Made by a program: the position numbers and the translations under genes. This document shows positions 41,601 through 53,252 of a stretch of 64,000 bases of DNA, in pieces. Under the pieces are notes generated by a model. That model had not been told where the DNA came from and did not search any database. It saw only the letters and a program-made list of their open reading frames with translations. The DNA comes from Sipunculus nudus (taxonomy: Eukaryota > Annelida > Sipuncula > Golfingiida > Sipunculidae). The DNA lies in the NCBI GenBank assembly GCA_026874595.1, contig CM049317.1:48818401-48882400 (forward strand), given 5' to 3'. Each line of letters begins with the position of its first letter. Position 1 is the first letter of the stretch.

Positions 41601-44195
41601 ACCCGTAATCCGGATAAGCATATATGAATAGTTACAAACACTTGTTGGAGTATTTTATTCCCGAAGGGTTTGGGTAACCCGTATACCGGATATAGCATAT
41701 ATCTATAGTGACAAACACTTACTGGAGTTTTTCATGCCGGAAGGGTTAGGGTAACCCCTATCCCGGATATAACATATATTGATAGTGACAAAACCTTACG
41801 GGAGTATTTCATGCCTGAAGGGTTAGGGTAACCCGTATCCTGGATATATAGCATATATTAATAGTGACACACACAAGAGTATTTCATGCCCGAAGGGTTA
41901 GGGTAACCCGCATCACGGATACAGCATATATCAATAGGGACAACAACTTACGGGATTATTTCATGCCGAAGGGTTAGGGTAACCCGTATCCCGGATATAG
42001 CACATATCAATATGGACAACAACCTAGTGGATTATTTCATGCCCGAAGGGTTAGGGTAACCCGTATCCCGGATATAGCACATATTAATAATGGCAAACAT
42101 CGATACTGGGGTATTTCATGCCCGAAGCGTTAAGGTAACCCGTATCCCCGATATAGTATAAATCAATAGGGACAAAAAAATAATTGATTATTTCATGCCC
42201 GAAGGGTTAGGGTAACCCGTATCCCGGGTATAGCACGTATCAATAATGACAAACAATTACTGGAGTATTTCATGCCCGAAGGGTTAGGGTGACCCGTATC
42301 CCGGATATACCACGTATTAATAATGACAAAAATTTACTTGAGTATTTCATGACCGGAGGGTTAAGGTAACCCGTATCCCGGATATAGCATATATTAATAT
42401 AACAAACACTTACAGGAGTATATTATTCCCGAAAGGTTTGGGTAACCCGTATCCCGGATATAGCATATATCAATAGTGACAAACACTTACTGTAGTATTT
42501 CATGCCCGAAGGGTTAGGGTAACCCCTATCCCGGATATAGCATATATTGATAGTGACAAACACTTAAGGGAGTATTTCATGCTCGAAGGGTTTAGGGTAA
42601 CCCATATCCTGGACATAGCATATATTAATAGTGACACACACTTACAGGAGTATTTCATGCCCAAAGGGTTAGGGTAACCCGCATTCCGGATACAGCATAT
42701 ATCAGTAGGGACAACAACTTACTGGATTATTTCATGCCCGAAGGGTAAGGGTAACCCGTATCCGGGATATAGCAAAAATCAATAGGGACAACAACTTACT
42801 GGATTATTTCATGCCCGAAGGGTTAGGGTAACCCGTATCCCGGATAAGCACATATTAATAATGGCAAACATCTACTGGGGTAAGTCATGCCCGAAGCGTT
42901 AGGGTAACCCGTATCCCCGATATAGCATAAAACCCGTATCCCGGGTATAGCACGTATCAATAATGACAAACAATTACTGGAGTATTTCATGCCCGAAGGG
43001 TTAGGGTAACCCGTATCCTGGATATAGCATATATTAATAGTGACACACACTTACTGGAGTATTTCATGCCCGAAGGGTTAGGGTAACCCGCATCCAGGAT
43101 ACAGCATATATTAATAATGACAAACACTTACAAGAGTATTTTATTCCCAAAGGGTTTGGGTAACCCGTAACCCGGATATAGCATATATCAATAGTGACAA
43201 ACACTTACTGGAGTATTTCATGCCCGAAGGGTTAGGGTAACCCCTATCCCGGATATAGCATATATTGATAGTGACAAACACTTACAGGAGTATTTCATGC
43301 CCGAAGGGTTAGGGTAACCCGTATCCTGGATATAGCATATATTAACAGTGACAAACACTTACAGGAGTATTTCTTGCCCTAGATTTAGTGTAACCCGTAT
43401 CCCGGATATAGCATATATTAATAGCGACAAACATTCGAGCTTTTCACGCCGCGTGGGTTACGGTAACCTGTGTCACGGATATAGCATATATGAATAGTCA
43501 CAAACACTAACTGGAGTATTTCATACCCGCTGGGTAACGTAGACCCGTTTACTGCATATAGCGTATATTAATAGTGACAAATACTTACAGGAGTATTTCA
43601 TGCCCGAGGGGTTAGGGTAACCCTTATCCTGGATACAGCATATATTAATAGCGACAAACATTCGAGCTTTTCACGCCGCGTGGGTTACGGTAACCTGTGT
43701 CACGGATATAGCATATATGAATAGTCACAAACACTAACTGGAGTATTACATACCCGCTGGGTAACGTAGACTCGTTTACTGCATATAGCATATATGAATA
43801 GTCACAAACACTTACTGGAGCATTTCATACCCGATGGGTTACGTTAACCCGTATCCTGGATATAGCGTATATTAATAGTGACAAATACTTACAGGAGGAT
43901 TTCATGCCCGAAGGGTCAGGGTTACCCGCATCCCGGATACATCATATATTAATAATGACAAACACTTACAAGAGTATTTTATTCCCAAAGGGTTTGGGTA
44001 ACCCGTATCCCGGACATAGCACGTATCAATAATGACAAACACTTACTGGAGCATTTCAAGCCTGAAGGGTTAGGGTAACCCGTATCCCGGATATAGCATA
44101 TATTAATAGTCACAAACACTTACTGGAGTATGTCATGCCCGAAGGGTTAGGGTAACCCGTATACCGGATATAGCATATATTAAAACTGACAAACA
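38690..44195. repeat. Sat A: 77-bp satellite with inverted telomere-like core
   Basis: About 70 units of roughly 77 bp. The consensus order is TTCATGCCCGAA, GGGTTAGGGTAACCC, GTATCCCGGATATAGC, ATATATTAATAGTGACAAAC, ACTTACTGGAGTAT. The core is GGGTTAGGG followed by its inverted partner TAACCC, and TATCC-C-GGATA is a second small palindrome. Higher-order structure is visible: distinctive variants such as GAGCTTTTCACGCCGCG recur at about 40695 and 43435, and CACACACAAGAGTATTTC at about 39129 and 41870, both offset by about 2.74 kb. Confidence 0.9.
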
Positions 44196-44360
44196 CTTAC
44201 TTGATTTTATAAATGTTAAAATTTTTACAATAACATCCGAAAATATTTCGGTTTATAATATACATGAAATAACTGATTTTTAAAATTCTATTATTAAATT
44301 TATTCACGACAGCATTCAGGAATACAATTTCAAAGTATTTGCACTCGCATTTACATACTT

Positions 44361-44960
44361 TGGAAGTGGTTTTGTTAGCGGGGTTTTAATTTTCGCCTTT
44401 TTAGCGGCAGGTACATTTGCGCTAAAATCAGAACACGCGTAAATTCCATGCGATGGTTCGGCAAATTACACCGTTCTCGCCTGATACACAGTCATGTGGG
44501 CCTAGTAATCCCGCCATCGAGTTCGCTTTAGTTGAGGTTTCTTTAACCAGATTGTTAAAGAAGTCATATTGTCGTAAGACTTCCTAGCAAGTGATTTCTC
44601 GAGAAAGACCTCTTTCCTTTATAGTGATTCGTAGTAACAATTTTGAAACAATAAGGAGCTTTTTAAGACACCCATAGCCTTCCCATATAGCTATGAAGTA
44701 CGGCTGAGCTGAGAAAGACCAGCGACTGTTGTCAGTTCTGTTTGTTGTCCTGACATATACTTGGCTGCTTCTGGTTAGTATTATTGTAGATAATTTGTTA
44801 GGTGGGATGTAGGTTACTTCATAAACCTACCTGTTATTAATATCTAAATTTTTGAAACACCATTTATTACCTTACGGATTTGCGCGAAAATCCTAAATGC
44901 GCCAATGCCATGAAATGACATATGCGCGATAATACAGATACGGCAAATTAACCACTTCCA
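44361..44960. mobile_element. MITE-like element between Sat A and Sat B
   Basis: It starts TGGAAGTGGTTTTGTTAGCG and ends CGGCAAATTAACCACTTCCA, which are imperfect terminal inverted repeats sharing TGGAAGTGGTT. About 600 bp, no ORF. Inner GCGCTAAAATCAG and GCGCGAAAATCCT words suggest further inverted structure. Confidence 0.6.
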
Positions 44961-45389
44961 CAGTCATATCTTTTTCCTTGTATTTGTGTTTGTATTTATT
45001 TTCATACTTGAAATATTGTTTTTTTTATTCATAATCAAATACAATTATACAGTCTTTACTAATTGCTTTTTTTTCTTCAGTTTCAGTCCTACGATATTGT
45101 GGATCTTTTCGGCTATACCAATTTCACTATTTTTATTAATGATCATAAGTACCCTGTTTTAAGGCTGTCATTAAAAAAAATGTGTGTTCACTTATAAATA
45201 CTGTCACACCACTGTCCATAATCTAAACATAGCACGACACTTATGACAATTTTTAACATTATACACATTATAATGAGAACACATCTGCTTTCTTTATTTT
45301 ATGTTATTTGCATAACTTTCCATTTTTTAACACGTATCAGGCCAAAAAAGTAATCCAGCTATGTAACTAATACAGCGGCAGTCTTGGCA

Positions 45390-48300
45390 ACTGGTAAGGT
45401 AGCAAATAGCTGCTATTTGCGCGTGCGATTCATGGGGCCCCCTCTGGCCGCTGTCATATCCACTCCCCCTGGCGGCAGTCTTGGCAACTTTTAAGGTAGC
45501 AAATAGCTGCTATTTGCGCTTGTGATTCATGGGGGCCTCTTCGCTGGCCGCTCTCATATCAACTCCCCCTGGCGGCAGTCTTGGCAACTTTTAAGGTAGC
45601 AAATAGCTGCTATTTGCGCGTGCGATTCATGGGGGCCCCTCTGGCAGCCCGCTCTGTGTCCACTCCCTCTGGCGGCATTCTTGACAACTTTTAAGGTAGC
45701 AAATAGCTGCTATTTGCGCTTGCGACTCATGGGGGCCTCTCTGTCGGCCGCTCTCTGTCCACTCCCCCTGGCGGCAGTCTTGGCAACTGTTAAGGTAGCA
45801 AATAGCTGCTATTTGCGCGTGCGATTCGTGGGGCCCCCTCTGGCAACTCGCTCTGTGTCCACTCCCCCTGGCGGCAGTCTTGACAACTTTTAAGGTAGCA
45901 AATAGCTGCTATTTGCGCTTGCGACTCATGGGGGCCTTCTGTCTGGCCGCTGTCATATCCACTCCCCCTGGCGGCAGTCTTGGCAACTTTTAAGGTAGCA
46001 AATAGCTGCTATTTGCGCTTGCGACTCATGGGGGCCTCTCTGTCGGCCGCTCTCTGTCCACTCCCCCTGGCGGCAGTCTTGGCAACTGTTAAGGTAGCAA
46101 ATAGCTGCTATTTGCGCGTGCGATTCGTGGGGCCCCCTCTGGCAACCCGCTCTGTGTCCACTCCCCCTGGCGGCAGTCTTGACAACTTTTAAGGTAGCAA
46201 ATAGCTGCTATTTGCGCTTGCGACTCATGGGGGCCTCTCTGTCTGGCCGCTGTCATATCCACTCCCCCTGGCGGCAGTCTTGGCAACTTTTAAGGTAGCA
46301 AATAGCTGCTATTTGCGCTTGCGACTCATGGGGGCCTCTCTGTCGGCCGCTCTCTGTCCACTCCCCCTGGCGGCAGTCTTGGCAACTGTTAAGGTAGCAA
46401 ATAGCTGCTATTTGCGCGTGCGATTCGTGGGGCCCCCTCTGGCAACCCGCTCTGTGTCCACTCCCCCTGGCGGCAGTCTTGACAACTTTTAAGGTAGCAA
46501 ATAGCTGCTATTTGCGCTTGCGACTCATGGGGGCCTCTCTGTCTGGCCGCTGTCATATCCACTCCCCCTGGCGGCAGTCTTGGCAACTTTTAAGGTAGCA
46601 AATAGCTGCTATTTGCGCTTGCGATTCATGGGGCCCCTGTGGCAGTCCTGTCTCATGTCCACTCCCCCCTGGCGGCAGTCATAACGCTCAATGCAATGTT
46701 ACTATAAATTTTACCCCCTCCTAATTTTTTAGGGTAGCAAATAGCTGCTATTTGCGCGTGCGACTCATGGGGGCCCCTCTGTCTGTCCACTCTTATGTCC
46801 ACTCCCCCTGGTGGCAGTCTTGACATATTTTATGGTAGCAAATAACTGCTATTTGCGCTTGCGACTCGTGGTGACCCCTCTGCCAGACCGCTGAGATCTC
46901 CTCTCCCCCTGGCGGCAGTGTTCACAACTTTTATGGTAGCAAATAGCTGCTATTTGCGCGTGCGATTCATTTGGGCCCCTGTGGCAGGCTTTGAGATCTC
47001 CACTCCCCCTGGTGGCAATCTTAACTCTCAATGCAATGCTACCAAAAATTTTACCCCCTCCTAAATTTTTAGGGTAGCAAATAGCTGCTATTTGCGCGTG
47101 CGATTCATAGGGCCCCTCTGGCAGTCCTGTCTCTTGTCCACTCCCTCTGGAGGCAATCTTAACTCTCAATGCGATGCTACCAGAAATTTTACCCAGTCTT
47201 AAATTTTTTAGGGTAGCAAATAGCTCCTATTTGCGCGAGCGATTCATGGGGGCCCCTCTGTCTGCCTGCTCTCATATCCACTTCCCCTGGCGGCAATCTT
47301 GGCAACTTTTAAGGTAGCAAATAGCTGCTATTTGCGCTTGCGATTCATGGGGGCCTCTTCGCTGGCCGCTCTCATATCAACTCCCCCTGGCGGCAGTCTT
47401 GGCAACTTTTAAGGTAGCAAAAAGCTGCTATTTGCGCGTGCGATTCATGGGCCCTACTCTGGCCGCCCGCTCTGTGTCCACTCCTCCTGGCGGCAGTCTT
47501 GACACTTTTTATGGTAGCAAATAGCTGCTATTTGCGCTTGCGACTCATGGGGGCCTCTCTGTCAGGCTGTTCTCATTTCCACTCCCCCTGGCGGCAGTCT
47601 TGGCAACTGTTAAGGTAGCAAATAGCTGCTATTTGCGCGTGCGATTCATGGGGCCCCCTCTGGCCGCTGTCATATCCACTCCCCCTGGCGGCAGTCTTGG
47701 CAACTTTTAAGGTAGCAAATAGCTGCTATTTGCGCTTGCGATTCATGGGGGCCTCTTCGCTGGCCGCTCTCATATCAACTCCCCCTGGCGGCAGTCTTGG
47801 CAACTTTTAAGGTAGCAAATAGCTGCTATTTGCGCGTGCGATTCATGGGGGCCCCTCCTGGCAGCCTGCTCTGTGTCCGCTCCCCCTGGCGGCAGTCTTG
47901 ACAACTTTTAAGGTAGCAAATAGCTGCTATTTGCGCTTGCGACTCATGGAGGCCTCTCTGTCTGGCCGCTTTCTGTCCACTCCCCCTGGCGGCAGTCTTG
48001 GCAACTGTTAAGGTAGCAAATAGCTGCTATTTGCGCTTGCGATTCATGGGGCCCCTGTGGCAGTCCTGTCTCTTGTCCACTCCCTCTGGCGGCAATCTTA
48101 ACTCTCAATGCGATGCTACCAGAAATTTTACCCCCTCCTAAATTTTTTTAGGGTAGCAAATAGCTGCTATTTGCGCGTGCGATTTATGGGGCCCTTCTGT
48201 CTGCCCGCTCTCATGTACACTCCCCCTTGCGGCAGTCTTAACACTCAATGCGATGCTACTACATATTTAACCCCTCCTAAATTTTTTAAGGTAGCAAATA

Positions 48301-51300
48301 GCTGCTATTTGCGCGTGCGATTCATGGGGCCCCTGTGGTAGTCCTGTCTCTAGTCCACTCCCCCTGGCGGCACTGAGGTCCACTCCCCCTGGCGGCAATC
48401 TTAACTCTCAATGCGACGCTCCCAGAAATTTTACACCCTCCTAAATTTTTTAGGGTCGCAAATAGCTGCTATTTGCGCTTGCGATTCATGGGGCCCCTCT
48501 GTTTGCCCGATCTCATGTACACTCCCCCTGGCGGCAGTCTTAACACTCAATGCGATGCTACTATATATTGAACCCCTCCTAAATTTTTTTAGGGTAGCAA
48601 ATAGCAGCTATTTGCGCGTGCGATTCATGGGGCCCCTGTGGTAGTCCTGTCTCTAGTCCACTCCCCCTGGCGGCAATCTTAACTCTCAATGCGATGCAAC
48701 CAGAAATTTACCCCATCTAATTTTTTTAGGGTCGCAAATAGCTGCTATTTGCGCTTGCGATTCTTGGGGCCCCTCTGTCTGCCCGCTCTCATGTACACTC
48801 CCCCTGGCGGCAGTCTTAACACTCAATGCGATGCTACTATATATTGAACCCCTCCTAAATTTTTTAGGGTAGCAAATAGCAGCTATTTGCGCGTGCGATT
48901 CATGGGGGCCCCTCTGCCTGCCCGCACTCATGTCCACTCCCCCTGGCGGCAGTCATAACGCAATGCAATGCTACTATAAATTTTACCCCCTCCTAATTTT
49001 TTACGGTAGCAAATAGCTGCTATTTGCGCGAGCGATTCATGGGGGCCCCTCTGTCTGCCTGCTCTCATATCCACTCCCCCTGGCGGCAGTCTTGGCAACT
49101 TTTAAGGTAGCAATTAGCTGCTATTTGCGCTTGCGATTCATGGGGGCCTCTTCGCTGGCCGCTCTCATATCAAATCCCCCTGGCGGCAGTCTTGGCAACA
49201 TTTAAGGTAGCAAATAGCTGCTATTTGCGCGTGCGATTCATGGGGGCCCCTCTGGCAGCCCGCTCTTTGTCCACTCCCCCTGGCGGCAGTCTTGACAACT
49301 TTTAAGGTAGCAAATAGCTGCTATTTGCGCTTGCGACTCATGGGGGCCTCTCTGTCTGGCCGCTCTCATATCCACTCCCCCTGGCGGCAGTCTTGGCACC
49401 TTTTAAGGTAGCAAATAGCTGCTATTTGCGCGTGCGATTCATGGGGCCCCCTCTGGCCGCTGTCATATCCACTCCCCCTGGCGGCAGTCTTGGCAACTTT
49501 TAAGGTAGCAAATAGCTGCTATTTGCGCTTGAGTTTCATGGGGGCCTCTTCGCTGGCCGCTCTCATATCAACTCCCCCTGGCGGCAGTCTTGGCAACTTT
49601 TAAGGTAGCAAATAGCTGCTATTTGCGCTTGCGACTCATGGGGGCCTCTCTGTCTGGCCGCTCTCATATCCACTCCCCCTGGCGGCAGTCTTGGCACCTT
49701 TTAAGGTAGCAAATAGCTGCTATTTGCGCGTGCGATTCATGGGGCCTCCTCTGGCCGCTGTCATATCCACTCCCCCTGGCGGCAGTCTTGGCAACTTTTA
49801 AGGTAGCAAATAGCTGCTATATGCGCTTGAGTTTCATGGGGGCCTCTTCGCTGGCCGCTCTCATATCAACTCCCCCTGGCGGCAGTCTTGGCAACTTTTA
49901 AGGTAGCAAATAGCTGCTATTTGCGCGTGCGATTCGTGGGGCCCCCTCTGGCAACCCGCTCTGTGTCCACTCCCCCTGGCGGCAGTCTTGACAACTTTTA
50001 AGGTAGCAAATAGCTGCTATTTGCGCTTGCGACTCATGGGGGCCTCTCTGTCTGGCCGCTGTCATATCCACTCCCCCTGGCGGCAGTCTTGGCAACTTTG
50101 AAGGTAGCAAATAGCTGCTATTTGCGCTTGCGATTCATCGGGCCACTGTGGCAGTCCTGTCTCATGTCCACTCCCCCCTGGCGGCAGTCATAACGCTCAA
50201 TGCAATGCTACTATAAATTTTACCCCCTCCTAATTTTTTAGGGTAGCAAATAGCTGCTATTTGCGCGTGCGACTCATGGGGGCCCCTCTGTCTGTCCACT
50301 CTTATGTCCACTCCCCCTGGTGGCAGTCTTGACATATTTTATGGTAGCAAATAACTGCTATTTGCGCTTGCGACTCGTGGTGACCCCTCTGCCAGACCGC
50401 TGAGATCTCCTCTCCCCCTGGCGGCAGTCTTCACAACTTTTATGGTAGCAAATAGCTGCTATTTGCGCGTGCGATTCATTTGGGCCCCTGTGGCAGGCTT
50501 TTAGATCTCCACTCCCCCTGGTGGCAATCTTAACTCTCAATGCGATGCTACCAAAAATTTTACCCCCTCCTAAATTTTTAGGGTAGCAAATAGCTGCTAT
50601 TTGCGCGTGCGATTCATAGGGCCCCTGTGGCAGTCCTGTCTCTTGTCCACTCCCTCTGGAGGCAATATTAACTCTCAATGCGATGATACCAGAAATTTTA
50701 CCCAGTCTTAAATTTTTTAGGGTAGCAAATAGCTGCTATTTGCGCGAGCGATTCATGGGGCCCCTCTGTCTGCCTGCTCTCATATCCACTCCCCCTGGCG
50801 GCAGTCTTGGCAACTTTTAAGGTAGCAAATAGCTGCTATTTGCACTTGCGATTCATGGGGGCCTCTTCGCTGGCCGCTCTCATATCAAATCCCCCTGGCG
50901 GCAGTCTTGGCAACATTTAAGGTAGCAAATAGCTGCTATTTGCGCGTGCGATTCATGGGGGCCCCTCTGGCAGCCCGCTCTTTGTCCACTCCCCCTGGCG
51001 GCAGTCTTGACAACTTTTAAGGTAGCAAATAGCTGCTATTTGCGCTTGTGACTCATGGGGGCCTCTCTGTCTGGCCGCTCTCATATCCACTCCCCCTGGC
51101 GGCAGTCTTGGCACCTTTTAAGGTAGCAAATAGCTGCTATTTGCGCTTGCGATTCATGGGGCCTACTCTGGCCGCCCGCTCTGTGTCCACTCCTCCTGGC
51201 GGCAGTCTTGACATTTTTTATGGTAGCAAATAGCTGCTATTTGCGCATGCGACTCATTGGGGCTCTCTGTCAGGCTGTTCTCATTTCCACTCCCCCTGGC

Positions 51301-52190
51301 GGCAGTCTTGGCAACTGTTAAGGTAGCAAATAGCTGCTATTTGCGCGTGCGATTCATGGGGCCCCCTCTGGCCGCTGTCATATCCACTTCCCCTGGCGGC
51401 AGTCTTGGCAACTTTTTAGGTAGCAAATAGCTGCTATTTGCGCTTGCGATTCATGGGGGCCTCTTCGCTGGCCGCTCTCATATCAACTCCCCCTGGCGGC
51501 AGTCTTGGCAACTTTTAAGGAAGCAAATAGCTGCTATTTGCGCGTGCGATTCATGGGGGCCCCTCTGGCAGCCCCCTCTGTGTCCACTCCCCCTGGCGGC
51601 AGTCTTGACAACTTTTAAGGTAGCAAATAGCTGCTATTTGCGCTTGCGACTCATGGGGGCCTCTCTGTCTGGCCGCTCTCTGTCCACTCCCCCTGGCGGC
51701 AGTCTTGGCAACTGTTAAGGTAGCAAATAGCTGCTATTTGCGCGTGCGATTCGTGGGGCCACCTCTGGCAACCCGCTCTGTGTCCACTCCCCCTGGCGGC
51801 AGTCTTGACAACTTTTAAGGTAGCAAATAGCTGCTATTTGCGCTTGCGACTCATGGGGGCCTCTCTGTCTGGCCGCTGTCATATCCACTCCCCCTGGCGG
51901 CAGTCTTGGCAACTTTTAAGGTAGCAAATAGCTGCTATTTGCGCTTGCGATTCATGGGGCCCCTGTGGCAGTCCTGTCTCTTGTCCACTCCCTCTGGCGG
52001 CAATCTTAACTCTCAATGCGATGATACCAGAAATTTTACCCCCTCCTAAATTTTTTGGGTCGCAAATAGCTGCTATTTGCGTGTGCGATTCATGGGGCCC
52101 CAGTGGCTGGCCGCTCTCATTTCACTCCCCCTGCCGGCAACCTTAACATTAATGCGATGCTCTTATATATTTTATCCCCTCCCAATTTTT
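45390..52190. repeat. Sat B: 100/134-bp satellite with palindromic core
   Basis: More than 60 units. The core is GGTAGCAAATAGC-T-GCTATTTGCGC: arms GCAAATAGC and GCTATTTGC around one base. It is followed by TTGCGATTCATGGGGGCC, CTCATATCCACTCCCCCTGG and CGGCAGTCTTGGCAAC. A longer unit type replaces the last part with a linker ATGCGATGCTACCAGAAATT plus TTACCCCCTCCTAAATTTTT. Near-identical blocks repeat every 300 bp at 45681, 45980 and 46280, and a block at about 46600-47250 recurs 3509 bp later. Repeating open frames on both strands are satellite artefacts. Confidence 0.9.
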
Positions 52191-52848
52191 TGTAGGGTAC
52201 TACAGGCTGCCAAAGCTTCCAGCAACCCCCCCCCCCCCGGCACTAATGAAAAACTGCCTGCGAAAAATCGAAAAGTCCCATAAGCTTAACTACAGGCCGC
52301 TACCGAAAACCGACAGTTCCCCGCCTATCTCTATGATTTATATGCCTCGAAAAAAAACTGTTCGAATTTTCTTTGAAACAATGGATGAAGAACATAATAC
52401 AATAGCGAAACGAAAAGAATCTTTTCAATATTTTAAACGACCAATGAAACTGGAAAAGATTGAACTTATTTATAAATATGTATGAGCAGTTCTATATTGG
52501 AAACACAGTGTTAACAAGAAAAGTTGATCTTTTAACCCTTTGGTGCATCGATGATGTGATTATGATGATTGTGCTTAAAACTTGAGAGGTAATTGCGTTG
52601 GTAAATAATTAACATCATTCCTGTGACCTTGCAACTCTGCCAAGGTCATTCATATTCGAACATGACCGAGACGTCGATCATTGTTGGAATATGGTGACTG
52701 TGTGTTATTTTGATGCACAACCATGTTTTGGACCGACAGACCGAGAGACAAATGGTTTTACTTAAAGATGCGATATAAGACTATGACATATCATAATGAC
52801 AATAAGTCTCTTACGAACATTGTTCTGATTTTTATGTTCGATCTTTAG
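52191..52848. other. Flank between Sat B and gene E
   Basis: A poly(C) run lies near 52228, and there are open frames without family signature. No CTLD N-half partner exon for gene E was found here. Confidence 0.4.
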
Positions 52849-53159
52849 AGAAACGTGCATATTTATGGCAAGGTTTGAACTATATATCAAACAGCGACAG
52901 AATCATATTAACAAAAGAGACTATATTCCATGTACCTATCACTTCATTGACCAAGCATGGCTGCTGTGACGTGATTTTGTTAACTGCAGGGCATTTTAAC
53001 TGGATCTTGTCTGAGTGTTCTTTCCCTCATGGGACCTTCTGTATATCTCTAAACAATATGAATATATCTGTCATCAAAGTACCGTTATCACTGCAGTACA
53101 ACTGGGTTGTTACAATATGTGTCATGTCCGTCTTAACCGTAATAGCCCTTAAACCGACT
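52849..53159 (+). pseudogene. Gene E: CTLD C-half/TM exon, 5' part
   Basis: The acceptor GATCTTTAG gives phase 1 entry, as in the family. The frame reads KRAYLWQGLNY, then CCDVILLTAGHFNWILSEC and GTFCIS, matching gene A exon 5 (HCVVLLTARPFNW...C...C). It then continues without an intron into a hydrophobic span starting NWVVTICVMSVLTVIAL. At 53141-53159 the exon meets the target-site duplication of the LINE. The frame that runs on to 53222 is LINE 5' sequence and is not gene. No upstream N-half exon is seen, so the gene may already have been partial. Confidence 0.65.
53141..53159 (+). repeat. Target-site duplication, left copy
   Basis: AATAGCCCTTAAACCGACT, matching AATAGCCCTTATACCGGCT at 58421-58439 at 17 of 19 positions. 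Confidence 0.75.
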
Positions 53160-53252
53160 TCCCGTGTCATGGCGGCAAGCTGGTGGACGTTCCTGCGCAG
53201 TGCTTCAAAAAGTGTATCTTAGTTTTCGTCTGTAATATAACCTGGGATACTG

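Noticed and set aside
40070-43050. Near-identical 75-80-residue minus-strand frames (MCVTINICYIQD...)
   Set aside because: They are translations of Sat A units; lengths track the 77-bp period.
38690-44195. Interstitial telomere array
   Set aside because: TTAGGG occurs only 1.5 times per unit and is inverted, not in tandem; the period is 77 bp.
45681-46492. Three identical 70-residue open frames spaced 300 bp apart
   Set aside because: They are produced by the Sat B higher-order repeat, exist on both strands and have no start context or family signature.
38690-52190. CRISPR-like arrays
   Set aside because: Units are continuous satellites without unique spacers, and the window is eukaryotic.
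38690-52190. CENP-B box in Sat A or Sat B
   Set aside because: No unit fits the TTCG-4-A-2-CGGG spacing on either strand.
53160-53222. C-terminal extension of gene E through 53222
   Set aside because: The sequence after the target-site duplication is the LINE 5' UTR.
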